Below, one piece after another: positions 56,408 to 63,919 of a stretch of 64,000 bases of DNA. This DNA comes from CAZYAK01 sp964403335. GTDB lineage: Bacteria; Patescibacteriota; Gracilibacteria; Peribacterales; Peribacteraceae. How positions within the stretch are numbered: position 1 is the stretch's first letter; each line of letters begins with the position of its first letter. The DNA lies in NCBI GenBank assembly GCA_964403335.1, contig CAYOFI010000007.1:1-64000 (forward strand). The letters are read 5' to 3'. The notes beneath the pieces are model-generated. The model ran no database searches. It was not told where the DNA came from and saw only the letters and a program-made list of their open reading frames with translations. Both the position numbers and the translations under genes were made by a program.

Positions 56408-57247
56408 GTGAAAGTCCTCATTATCAACGCCGATGATTTAGGCATCAATAGCGCCCGCAGCCATGGAATTTTCCAGGCTTTTGAACAAGGCGCCGTCCGG
56501 TCGGCGACCCTTATCACCAACGGCAGCCATGCCGCCACAGCCGCCAAATGGGCGCGGGAAAAGGGACTCGCGACCGGATTGCACCTGAATCTGACCGACG
56601 GTTTCCCCATGAGCACCCCGGAAGACGTACGGACACTGCTGCGGCCCAACGGGGAGTTCTACGACCGCGACGAAATCGAGCGGCAATTGCGGGAAAACAT
56701 GGTCGACCCCGTGCACATCGAGCGCGAAATCCGCTCCCAAGTGGAATGGTTTTACGATCATCACGGCCAACCCACGCACGTGGACGGTCATCATCACATC
56801 CACATCCATCCGGCCATCATTCCCCTCCTGATCCCAATCCTCGACCGCTACGGCATCGCATTCGTACGCATCCCGTCCGAGCCTTTGCCCCCGCATGGCT
56901 TTGAGATTTCCCCCGAGCATCTGCGCCACACGCAGGCCATCGTCGACCGCGCCGAATCCGCACGCATTCTCTTCTCCGCCAACGGCATCCGGTCGACGGA
57001 CATCTTCCGGGGCCTTGCACTTGCGGGTCACGCATCCAAGCGCAACCTCCGTCATGTGTTCTCCCGCCTTCCCCTCGAAGGTTCTCTCGAAATCATGGTG
57101 CATCCGGGAAGCCCCGCCGCGGAAGGCACGGAGTTCGATTTGGATCCGCAACGGCAAACGGAACTGAACATGCTCACAGACCCCGAGGCCATGGAGATGG
57201 CGGCGAAGTATGGGTTTACGCTGGGGTCGTATGCTGACCTTTTTTAG
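56408..57247 (+). CDS. ChbG/HpnK (YdjC) family carbohydrate deacetylase
   Basis: A 279-aa metal-dependent deacetylase acting on N-acetylated sugars such as diacetylchitobiose or lipid headgroups. Motifs: IINADDLGINSARSHGIFQAFEQG (metal Asp pair), GLHLNLTDG (His), HVDGHHHIHIHPAI (His cluster) and LEIMVHPGSP. The substrate is not known. The GTG start at 56408 is fixed by a TACACT box ending exactly 6 nt upstream, so the mRNA is probably leaderless. Inverted repeat O starts at the stop. Confidence 0.9.
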   Translation: MKVLIINADDLGINSARSHGIFQAFEQGAVRSATLITNGSHAATAAKWAREKGLATGLHLNLTDGFPMSTPEDVRTLLRPNGEFYDRDEIERQLRENMVDPVHIEREIRSQVEWFYDHHGQPTHVDGHHHIHIHPAIIPLLIPILDRYGIAFVRIPSEPLPPHGFEISPEHLRHTQAIVDRAESARILFSANGIRSTDIFRGLALAGHASKRNLRHVFSRLPLEGSLEIMVHPGSPAAEGTEFDLDPQRQTELNMLTDPEAMEMAAKYGFTLGSYADLF

Positions 57248-57342
57248 GAAATCGAGGACTTCGAAGAAATCGAGGAAATCAAAGAGCAGAAATTATCCTC
57301 GATTTCTTCGATTTCGTTGATTTCCTCGATTTCCTCAATCTC
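57247..57342. repeat. Stop-proximal long inverted repeat O
   Basis: GGAAATCGAGGACTTCGAAG... on the left and ...CGATTTCCTCGATTTCCTC on the right, built of GAAATCGA words. It fills the space between the convergent deacetylase and dcd genes, touching both stop codons. Confidence 0.9.
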
Positions 57343-57943
57343 ACATAAACTCCGGATCCGCCGTCAGCCTGCTCTCCTCCGGCAAGTACTGGCCCTGATA
57401 CTTGCTGTGGGGCTTCTTGTTGTAGGGCATGTCGGCCGGACTGCTCATTTGCTCGAAGGCGATCTGGCAGATGCGCATGCCCGGGTACAACGCGATCGGC
57501 ATGCGGTTCAAGTTGCTGATTTCGAGGGTGATTGTTCCCGAAAATCCCGGATCCACGAAACCTGCGGTGGAATGGACGATGATTCCCAAGCGACCGAGGC
57601 TGGAGCGGCCTTCCACGCGCACGACCAAGTCATCCGGCACGGTGATGACTTCCTGCGTCACCCCCAGCACGAACTCCCCCGGCTGCACCATGTACGGATC
57701 GCCGTCGGCGATTTTGATCATGCGCATGTTGCCGGTGAGCGTCTCCGGGCGGCGCGGGTCGATGACCGCGAATTTGCTGTGTTCGTACAATTTGAAAGTG
57801 TCCCCCAAGTGCAGGTCCATGCTGGAGGCATGAATATGCTGCATCAAATCGGGCGCGCGCGCTTTGCCCAAACCTTCCGGGTAATCGATTTTCACGCGGC
57901 CCATGGCCAAGGCGTTTTTAATGTCGCGATCGGATAAAATCAT
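57341..57943 (-). CDS. dcd: dCTP deaminase (possibly bifunctional, making dUMP)
   Basis: A 200-aa trimeric dUTPase-fold enzyme. Motifs: MILSDRDIKNAL, ASSMDLHLGDTFKLYE, QPGEFVLGVTQEVITVPDDLVVRVEGRSSLGRLGIIVHSTAGFVDPGFSGTITLEISN and QIAFEQM. It deaminates dCTP to dUTP; some members also release dUMP, supplying thymidylate synthesis. A TAGGCT box ends exactly 6 nt before the ATG. Confidence 0.95.
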   Translation of the reverse strand: MILSDRDIKNALAMGRVKIDYPEGLGKARAPDLMQHIHASSMDLHLGDTFKLYEHSKFAVIDPRRPETLTGNMRMIKIADGDPYMVQPGEFVLGVTQEVITVPDDLVVRVEGRSSLGRLGIIVHSTAGFVDPGFSGTITLEISNLNRMPIALYPGMRICQIAFEQMSSPADMPYNKKPHSKYQGQYLPEESRLTADPEFM

Positions 57944-57987
57944 ACGCAGAGCCTACCACACTCTGTGTAAAACCAAGGGCAAAACTG

Positions 57988-58017
57988 TTGAAGGAAGCGG
58001 TCTTTGTGCGTCATACT
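57988..58017 (+). promoter_or_regulatory. Promoter of the 622-aa gene
   Basis: TTGAAG (57988-57993), an 18-nt spacer and CATACT (58012-58017), ending 9 nt before ATG 58027. Confidence 0.6.
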
Positions 58018-58026
58018 GGTGCACCT

Positions 58027-59895
58027 ATGGCAGCAGGAGAATCCTCTACACTTTTGGGCCAGAACACCCGCACGTCCGGCAGCGAGCGACAAAAAACCTC
58101 ATCCAAGAGTGAAAATTTCTCCAACCCCGACAAAGGGGAACAAAAAAGAGATACTCAGCATAAACGGGAGTGCGAGGAAGTCCGCAAAAGATTACTGAAG
58201 ACGCTTTCCACGGCACACTCAGCATCATTGATCGACAACGAAGAGTATGGATTCCGCGTCACAGAAGCGATCAAAGGATACGAAAAGGCAACGAATTATG
58301 ACGTACTGGAAAAAAATGGCGACCGTTCAGGGGAAGCAAAAGTGGAAGCCATTCGCGAATTGGAAACGTACGCGAACATGTTTGCAAAAGATGTGCATAC
58401 ATTCGCGAATCAGCTACGCAACGCGATCTCCTCAGGCAAAAGAGAAGGGGCCCTGACCAAAGACAATATCGACCATATACGGCAAAAACTTTCGGGAAGG
58501 CGCGGCGACTGGCAAGCCGTCAAAGCATTCTTCGGTGCAAGCAGCAGTGAAACGCTTACAGCATGGCAAAAAAATTGGTCCGCCATCGCACAAAAAAGTC
58601 TTATCGTGAAACAACTGGAGGCCAAGCTGCAATTCGGCGCACCTCCTGCTCTCAAAAAACTCCGCGCCGAAGAGAAAAAGGCGAGCGTGCTGGAACGTCT
58701 GAAGCTTTTACATGATGCGGAAGTTGAATTGAGGCGGGAACTCGGGCTGGAGACGGAAGGGAAACAGATATTGCAGAAAGTCGCTGCAAAGAACTCGGCG
58801 ATCATGAATGATCGAAAGATCCAACGTTTCCTCAAGGAGAAATTTTACAAATACAAAGGAGAGGCGCGCGTGCAATACGTTCGTACAACCCTGCCGTCAC
58901 ATACACAAAAATGGCTGCAAGAAAGCGATCATTTCCGTACGGCATCGGAAAAAGCCCGTAAGCGCGGCGCGTCTGTCGTGTCTGAAGAAGAATATTTTTC
59001 CATGAGCTACCCGCAGCGCCGGACCGCGTTCACGCAATTGCAATCGGACAACCGCAAAGCGGAAACGCAGAACAATCATCCCCTTCTCTCGCAGGCGCAA
59101 AAAATGATCGATGAGGACGCGTGGGACAAGGCGGAGGCGCTGATTCGGCGCGCGGAGTTCGGGACGCTGAATGAAAAAGATCAGCGCCGGATTTTTGATC
59201 TGCGCCAACAGATCAACATGGAGCGTGACACATCTACGACGCTCAAAAAAGGCGGGGGCAAAGAAGCGAAGAAATCCCCCATGGAGGATGTGATGGAAAA
59301 ACGCAAAGATCTGCGCAATGCGCTCGCAGGCCAGCCGGAGAGCATCCGCCTGTACTACAAGTGGGCATTGGAAGAAGGCGGCCCGCTCAAATGGATGCGC
59401 ATGCGGCGGTTACGGGTGTGGCACTACAACGTGGCATGGGCGAACCGTCATGGTTTTATGAACAATGAGGAAGAATTCCTGAAACTTAAAAAGGATTCCG
59501 AAAAGGACACGGCGAAGATCAATGAGCAAGGACACAGCGAACGAGGCGTCGAAAAATTAAAAGTCGGCCAGGCCGCGGACGGCGTGGAGGGCAGCAACCG
59601 CAAATTCGAAGGCGGGCGAAGCCGGGGCGCCACGTGGCATGTGTTCGGCAAAAGCTCCATGGAAGAGATGCGCAAATGCGTCGACTACGAATTGGATAAC
59701 GAGCGTAAAACTTACTGGGGTCTGTCGGCGCCCGAAGGCGTGACGCTCAAGCAAACGCTGGAAAGCTTCGAGCTGCTCAATCCCAAAATCAAAGCCCTGC
59801 AAAACGCGGAGCAAGCGGCGGGCACACTCGTGTCACAAGAAGCGATGTACCTGGGAGAAGGCGCCGCTGCACATACTGCCACCGCAAAGGCTTGA
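58027..59895 (+). CDS. Large charged helical hypothetical protein
   Basis: A 622-aa protein that I do not recognise. No signal peptide or transmembrane helices. It is rich in Lys, Glu and Ala, with several long predicted helices and coiled coils (about 40-140, 190-290, 330-420), for example KLRAEEKKASVLERLKLLHDAEVELRREL. A more ordered region with Trp and Arg lies at about 440-480 (YYKWALEEGGPLKWMRMRRLRVWHYNVAWANRHG). Lys codons are often AAA, so base use is more A-rich than its neighbours. Start at ATG 58027, after the promoter; TTG 57988 is unlikely. Confidence 0.72.
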   Translation: MAAGESSTLLGQNTRTSGSERQKTSSKSENFSNPDKGEQKRDTQHKRECEEVRKRLLKTLSTAHSASLIDNEEYGFRVTEAIKGYEKATNYDVLEKNGDRSGEAKVEAIRELETYANMFAKDVHTFANQLRNAISSGKREGALTKDNIDHIRQKLSGRRGDWQAVKAFFGASSSETLTAWQKNWSAIAQKSLIVKQLEAKLQFGAPPALKKLRAEEKKASVLERLKLLHDAEVELRRELGLETEGKQILQKVAAKNSAIMNDRKIQRFLKEKFYKYKGEARVQYVRTTLPSHTQKWLQESDHFRTASEKARKRGASVVSEEEYFSMSYPQRRTAFTQLQSDNRKAETQNNHPLLSQAQKMIDEDAWDKAEALIRRAEFGTLNEKDQRRIFDLRQQINMERDTSTTLKKGGGKEAKKSPMEDVMEKRKDLRNALAGQPESIRLYYKWALEEGGPLKWMRMRRLRVWHYNVAWANRHGFMNNEEEFLKLKKDSEKDTAKINEQGHSERGVEKLKVGQAADGVEGSNRKFEGGRSRGATWHVFGKSSMEEMRKCVDYELDNERKTYWGLSAPEGVTLKQTLESFELLNPKIKALQNAEQAAGTLVSQEAMYLGEGAAAHTATAKA

Positions 59896-59927
59896 TCCGT
59901 TAGCCAAAAATCCAGTATCCTCACCTC

Positions 59928-60509
59928 ATGCGATCTTCATCACTTTTTCTGTTGTCCATGGCGCTTCTGGCCCTCACCGCCTGCGGTCCCGCCGCGACGG
60001 TGAGTCTGAATGATCACATGCGTAATCCCCTCTACGCCCAGCGCTACTGGGACGAGCTGGTGGACCGCATGGCCAACATGCAGATCCAAAATGATCCGGC
60101 TCTGAAAGATGCCGATTTCGCCGCAGAGGTGGATGAGATCAAGCGCGATGCGCTGAAGGCGTCGCAAGACAATCGCCTGCGCATCCGCGATGGCCTACAA
60201 GGATCCTTCATCACCACGAAAGAGGAAACCGACGGCATCGCTCTTCTCTTGGGTAACACCCTATACCTGGACACAACCTTCGCCAGTTATCCGGGACCCA
60301 AGTTACACATCTATCTGACGGAAGCGGTCGACCCGCGCGACGTCCAATTCCCCGATCCCACCAGCCTCGATCTGGGAGAGCTGCAGAATCCCTACGGTGA
60401 CCAGGAATATGTCCTGCCTGAGACCAGCAAGAACAAGGCATACCGCACGGTCGTGCTCTACGATGCGCGGCTCAAGCGGTTGTATGCGTTCGCACAATTG
60501 GCACAATAA
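59928..60509 (+). CDS. DM13-domain lipoprotein
   Basis: A 193-aa lipoprotein: signal peptide with lipobox LTAC (Cys about 19), a helical region, then a DM13-like domain (about 85-193): GSFITTKEETDGIALLLGNTLYLDTTFASYPGPKLHIYLTEA, LDLGELQNPYGDQEYVLPE, YRTVVLYDARLKRLYAFAQL. DM13 domains are thought to have redox or surface roles. A TATCCT box ends exactly 6 nt before the ATG. Inverted repeat P follows the stop immediately. Confidence 0.83.
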   Translation: MRSSSLFLLSMALLALTACGPAATVSLNDHMRNPLYAQRYWDELVDRMANMQIQNDPALKDADFAAEVDEIKRDALKASQDNRLRIRDGLQGSFITTKEETDGIALLLGNTLYLDTTFASYPGPKLHIYLTEAVDPRDVQFPDPTSLDLGELQNPYGDQEYVLPETSKNKAYRTVVLYDARLKRLYAFAQLAQ

Positions 60510-60624
60510 GGCTAAGTACCAAGGCTAAGACAAAGAATGGAATCTTCACTGTTATCGAAAAAGTGCTACCACACGTGGTAGCACTTTTTATCTCGAACTT
60601 AGCCTTAATCCTTAGTCTTAGCCT
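60510..60624. repeat. Stop-proximal long inverted repeat P
   Basis: GGCTAAGTACCAAGGCTAAG on the left and AGCCTTAATCCTTAGTCTTA on the right, enclosing a classical terminator (60558-60589). It lies between convergent genes. Confidence 0.87.
60558..60589. terminator. Bidirectional rho-independent terminator
   Basis: AAAAA-GTGCTACCAC-AC-GTGGTAGCAC-TTTTT: a perfect 10-bp stem with A- and T-runs on both sides, suited to terminate both convergent genes. Confidence 0.9.
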
Positions 60625-61213
60625 AAAGTTTCTTCCCCGCCCCACTCAACGCCGCATCGATCGCCGCACTAAGGGCATCAAGCGTCGCAGGCGTCTGCTG
60701 ACCGTTCACAAAGTACGTCGGCGTGCCTTTCACACCCAACCCCGCGCCCTCGTCGTACTCCGCCAAGATCAAATCGCGCTTGATGTGTGACGTCGTGCAG
60801 CGGTTGAACAGATCCATATCCAATCCCAATTCCTGCGCCCAGGCGACAGCGCTGCCTTTGACGAGCTCCGGCTGCTTGTCGTAGTTCAAGTCCACAAACT
60901 CCCAGAACTTCCCCTGGTCTGCGGCGCATTCCGACGCTTCGGCCAGCGTCATCGCGAACCGGTGCAGGCTTTGCAGCGGGAAGTGATGGAATTCAAACCG
61001 CACCTGTGCGCCGTACTTTTCCGTGAGCACGTTGTTGATGGTCGTATGTGCTGCGCGGCAAGCGGGGCATTGCAGATCCGCAAACTCGGCAACGATGACG
61101 ACGCCGTTGGCGTTCCCGCGGGGTGAGCGGGTGGAATCCGCGGAGATACCGGTGGTGTCCACGCAGGCGGCAAGTAAAAGTGTAAGCGAGGCTATGAGGA
61201 AGATTTTCTTCAT
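60623..61213 (-). CDS. DsbA-family thiol:disulfide oxidoreductase lipoprotein
   Basis: A 196-aa lipoprotein with signal peptide and lipobox LAAC (Cys 17). The thioredoxin-fold DsbA domain has the active site FADLQCPACRAAH (C-P-A-C), a helical insert with FHHFPLQSLHRFAMTLAEASECAADQGKFWEF, and the cis-Pro loop VKGTPTYFVNGQ. It would introduce or shuffle disulfides outside the membrane; secreted Cys-containing proteins occur in this window. It lies divergent from dnaX across inverted repeat Q. Confidence 0.91.
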   Translation of the reverse strand: MKKIFLIASLTLLLAACVDTTGISADSTRSPRGNANGVVIVAEFADLQCPACRAAHTTINNVLTEKYGAQVRFEFHHFPLQSLHRFAMTLAEASECAADQGKFWEFVDLNYDKQPELVKGSAVAWAQELGLDMDLFNRCTTSHIKRDLILAEYDEGAGLGVKGTPTYFVNGQQTPATLDALSAAIDAALSGAGKKL

Positions 61214-61216
61214 ACG

Positions 61217-61300
61217 GAAAATTGTTATATTGCTATATTGTTAAAATCGCTTCAAGAATACTCCTCGTAAATGCTATAGCAATATAACACTATAACAATT
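61217..61300. repeat. Long inverted repeat Q between divergent dsbA-like and dnaX genes
   Basis: GAAAATTGTTATATTGCTAT on the left and ATAGCAATATAACACTATAAC on the right. Unlike most of the set it lies at 5' ends, overlapping the probable -10 region (TATAAC) of the DsbA-like gene. Confidence 0.82.
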
Positions 61301-61335
61301 TCGCCCGCTTTCCCTTTTATCCGTATACTCCCTAC

Positions 61336-62835
61336 ATGTCGCTCTATAGACAATACCGGCCCCAAAGCTTCGCCGATGTGACAGGCCAGGATGCGGCCAT
61401 TCAAACGCTCCAAAACGCCGTCAGTCACGATAAACTCGCCCATGCCTATTTATTCGCCGGTTCGCGCGGAACGGGCAAAACCTCCACGGCGCGCATTTTG
61501 GCCAAGTCGATGCTGACGCGTGGCATGGAGGAAGGACCGATCAAACGCCAGATTATCGAGGCAGTGGAAGATGGGTCGCTGGTCGATCTTGTCGAGATTG
61601 ATGCGGCGTCCAACCGCGGTATCGACGATATCCGTGACTTGGTCGAGAAAATCCAATTCACCCCCGTCGTCGCCAGCGCCAAGGTCTACATCATCGACGA
61701 GGTGCACATGCTCACGCCCCCCGCCTTCAACGCGCTCCTGAAAACGTTGGAAGAACCGCCGCCGTACGCCTATTTCATTCTGGCGACGACGGAGCTCCAA
61801 AAAATCCCGGCGACGATTCAATCACGCTGCCAGCGCTTTACGTTCCGGCAGATCGGCGAAGACGCGATTGTCGCGCGGCTGCAGTTCATTGCGAAGAAAG
61901 AGAACATCACGATTGAGGATGACGCTCTGCACACTATTGCCCAACATGCGCAGGGCGGAATGCGCGATGCCATCTCCTTGCTCGATCAATTGCAATCGGT
62001 CGGCAATGTCACGACCGAAGACGTGCACCGACGCATCGGCGAGACGGGCCGCGAACATACGGATGCTCTCCTGGGCGCCCTCTCGGAAAACGACGCCCCG
62101 ACAATCGTCGCCACCGTGGCGCGCCTGGAACAGGCGGGTATCCCGCTGGATGTTTTCGTTCGTCAGCTCCTGACCGTCGTGCGCAACCAATTGCATGAAA
62201 ATGTCGCCCACGGCACGGACATGACGGTAAACGCCGCATTGCTGCAGTCCCTCCTCGGCATTCTCCGCGACATGCGCATCGCGCCGATTCCGGGACTGGT
62301 GCTGGAGGCGGGACTGCTGCAACTCTGCAGAGCGGGAATGACCGCTGCCGCCCCGCAACCCGTCGCTTCCAAAAAATCCACTGCGCTGAAAGAACCCGTC
62401 GCGGCTCCGGTCGCCGTCGCACCTGCACCAAAAATCGAAAAGCCTGTCGAAACACCCGCTCCAGCTCCCGCTGCCGTTGCGACTCCCGCACCGCAACTCA
62501 TCGAGTCTGAACCATCTCCTCTGACCGTCGAAGCCCTCCGCAAAATCTGGCCCGACATCGTCAAAGCAGCCTCCCCCGCATCCGTAAAAATGTCCCTCAA
62601 AAACGCAAGGGTGCATGCAGTCCGCGGATCGATTGTGGTTCTGACGTTCCCCTCCGCCTTCCACCGCGACAAAGTGGTGCAACTGGATGCGGCACGGTCC
62701 ATCGAGGAACAATTGGAGAAAGCGACAGGACACAAATTGCGCTTGGAAGGTGTGCTGGATGAAGAGCGCCGGACGGAACCCGTCGTGAAGGAGGACATGA
62801 TCGATCTCGCCGAAGCCGCCGCTGACGTTTTCTGA
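61336..62835 (+). CDS. dnaX: DNA polymerase III subunit gamma/tau, without zinc module
   Basis: A 499-aa clamp-loader ATPase. Motifs: YRQYRPQSFADVTGQDAAIQTLQNAV, Walker A GSRGTGKTSTARILAK, EIDAASNRGIDDIRDL, Walker B YIIDEVHML, FNALLKTLEEPP, the SRC sensor TIQSRCQRF, then domains II-III and a Pro/Ala linker (about 345-395) before a tau-like C-terminal domain. Between the Walker A helix and VEIDAASN the usual four zinc-binding cysteines are absent (SMLTRGMEEGPIKRQIIEA instead). A TATACT box ends exactly 6 nt before the ATG. Confidence 0.95.
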   Translation: MSLYRQYRPQSFADVTGQDAAIQTLQNAVSHDKLAHAYLFAGSRGTGKTSTARILAKSMLTRGMEEGPIKRQIIEAVEDGSLVDLVEIDAASNRGIDDIRDLVEKIQFTPVVASAKVYIIDEVHMLTPPAFNALLKTLEEPPPYAYFILATTELQKIPATIQSRCQRFTFRQIGEDAIVARLQFIAKKENITIEDDALHTIAQHAQGGMRDAISLLDQLQSVGNVTTEDVHRRIGETGREHTDALLGALSENDAPTIVATVARLEQAGIPLDVFVRQLLTVVRNQLHENVAHGTDMTVNAALLQSLLGILRDMRIAPIPGLVLEAGLLQLCRAGMTAAAPQPVASKKSTALKEPVAAPVAVAPAPKIEKPVETPAPAPAAVATPAPQLIESEPSPLTVEALRKIWPDIVKAASPASVKMSLKNARVHAVRGSIVVLTFPSAFHRDKVVQLDAARSIEEQLEKATGHKLRLEGVLDEERRTEPVVKEDMIDLAEAAADVF

Positions 62836-62839
62836 TTCT

Positions 62840-63400
62840 ATGCATCCCTCCGAAGCCAAACAGCAACTCCGCGACGCGATCACGCAACGTCTTTCGCGCA
62901 TGGACGAGCAAGCGCGCCAAGCCGAGAGTCGTTCCGTCTGTCGTCGAGTTCTCGAAAAACTCCCTCCAGGTCCCATCATCATCGCCGTCTACGCCGCACT
63001 CAAATCCGAAGTCGATCTGACATTGTTGATCGATGAATTACTCAAGCGTGAAGCGACAATCTTTTTTCCGAAGTACGAAGGCGGGAAGATGGTTTTTCGA
63101 TCCGCAACGTCGATGAAAGAACTCAAGGCCGGACAATTTGGGATTCTGGAACCACCGTCGAGCAATCCCCTTCTTGATGCGTCGAGTCTTGACTATGCGA
63201 TCATCCCCGCCCGCGCGTATACGAAAAAGGGAAAGCGCATGGGCCGCGGCAATGGCGGCTATGACATCTGGATCCGTGCACAGCGGAAAATGAATCCGAA
63301 GACGCAGTTTTGGGGGGTGTGTTTTGAAGCTCAACTTGTGGATGATCTGCCGATGGAAGAACATGACGAAACCGTCGATGCGGTCGTGACAGCGCGTTAA
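62840..63400 (+). CDS. 5-formyltetrahydrofolate cyclo-ligase
   Basis: A 186-aa enzyme converting 5-formyl-THF to 5,10-methenyl-THF with ATP. It matches the family: basic N-terminal helix, IIAVYAALKSEVDLTLLIDELLKREATIFFPKYEGGKMVFR, ILEPPSSNPLLDASSLDYAIIPARAYTKKGKRMGRGNGGYDIWI (the G-x-G-x-G-G-Y-D motif), and VDDLPMEEHDETVDAVVT. It begins 4 nt after dnaX. The probable glyA further on gives a folate one-carbon theme. Confidence 0.92.
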   Translation: MHPSEAKQQLRDAITQRLSRMDEQARQAESRSVCRRVLEKLPPGPIIIAVYAALKSEVDLTLLIDELLKREATIFFPKYEGGKMVFRSATSMKELKAGQFGILEPPSSNPLLDASSLDYAIIPARAYTKKGKRMGRGNGGYDIWIRAQRKMNPKTQFWGVCFEAQLVDDLPMEEHDETVDAVVTAR

Positions 63401-63413
63401 AGTATGATATAGT
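63386..63413 (+). promoter_or_regulatory. Promoter of the last small membrane gene
   Basis: GTGACA (63386-63391), a 16-nt spacer and TATAGT (63408-63413), overlapping the end of the cyclo-ligase gene; followed by AGGAGG and ATG 63449. Confidence 0.65.
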
Positions 63414-63448
63414 TTATCTTGCTTTACCCAGAACCATAGGAGGTGACA

Positions 63449-63769
63449 ATGGGAAAGCGAGTGGTCCTTTTCTTCAGCATGGGAGGAGTCATTTTTCTCC
63501 TCCTGGCTCTCGCAAGTCTAACTGACGGCGAGACGGCACTGTCGCCGTGGCAACGGGGGGCAGCTGCCTTAGCCATGGGATGGTGGATCGCAAGATGCCA
63601 CCCCATGGCTGGGACCAGATTAGTGATCCATGCAGCGCTCACTGCGCTGCTCTGGGTCAGTGTTCTCCTTGTCACCGGCCCCCTGCCGTCCATCCCAAAC
63701 GGGATCGTCGGGATGGCCGCGCTCATCATCGCCCTCGCGCTTGCGAGGCAACTGAAGGGATATAACTAG
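63449..63769 (+). CDS. Small membrane protein with three helices
   Basis: A 106-aa protein with three predicted transmembrane helices (about 5-24, 36-50 and 58-100, the last region divisible in two). The Shine-Dalgarno AGGAGG lies 5 nt before the ATG, the strongest in the window. The gene is a leadered unit with its own promoter and tandem 3' hairpins. No family recognised. Confidence 0.75.
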   Translation: MGKRVVLFFSMGGVIFLLLALASLTDGETALSPWQRGAAALAMGWWIARCHPMAGTRLVIHAALTALLWVSVLLVTGPLPSIPNGIVGMAALIIALALARQLKGYN

Positions 63770-63826
63770 CTCATGTAGTTCATGACACATGAGCAACCCG
63801 CCGCGGACACCGTGGCGGGCCTTTTG
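63769..63826 (+). terminator. Tandem hairpins ending the small membrane gene
   Basis: First GCTCATGT/ACATGAGC (63769-63794), then CCCGCCGCGG-ACA-CCGTGGCGGG (63797-63819) followed by CCTTTTGG and a later T6 run. The second is a good intrinsic terminator. Confidence 0.8.
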
Positions 63827-63875
63827 GCATTTTTTGCCAGCCATGCCGTCCTTCGGCTACTCTCAAATCCCCTCC

Positions 63876-63899
63876 ACCCGAAGGGTCCCCTTCGGGGCC
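63876..63899. repeat. Palindromic element identical to the tRNA-Val insert
   Basis: This 24-nt stretch (CCCGAAGGG-TC-CCCTTCGGG plus flanking A and GCC) is identical to 55951-55974, the insert in the tRNA-Val D-loop and its edge. It lies just upstream of the probable glyA start. Confidence 0.85.
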
Positions 63900-63919
63900 G
63901 CCCCCTCCCCGCCCACCCC

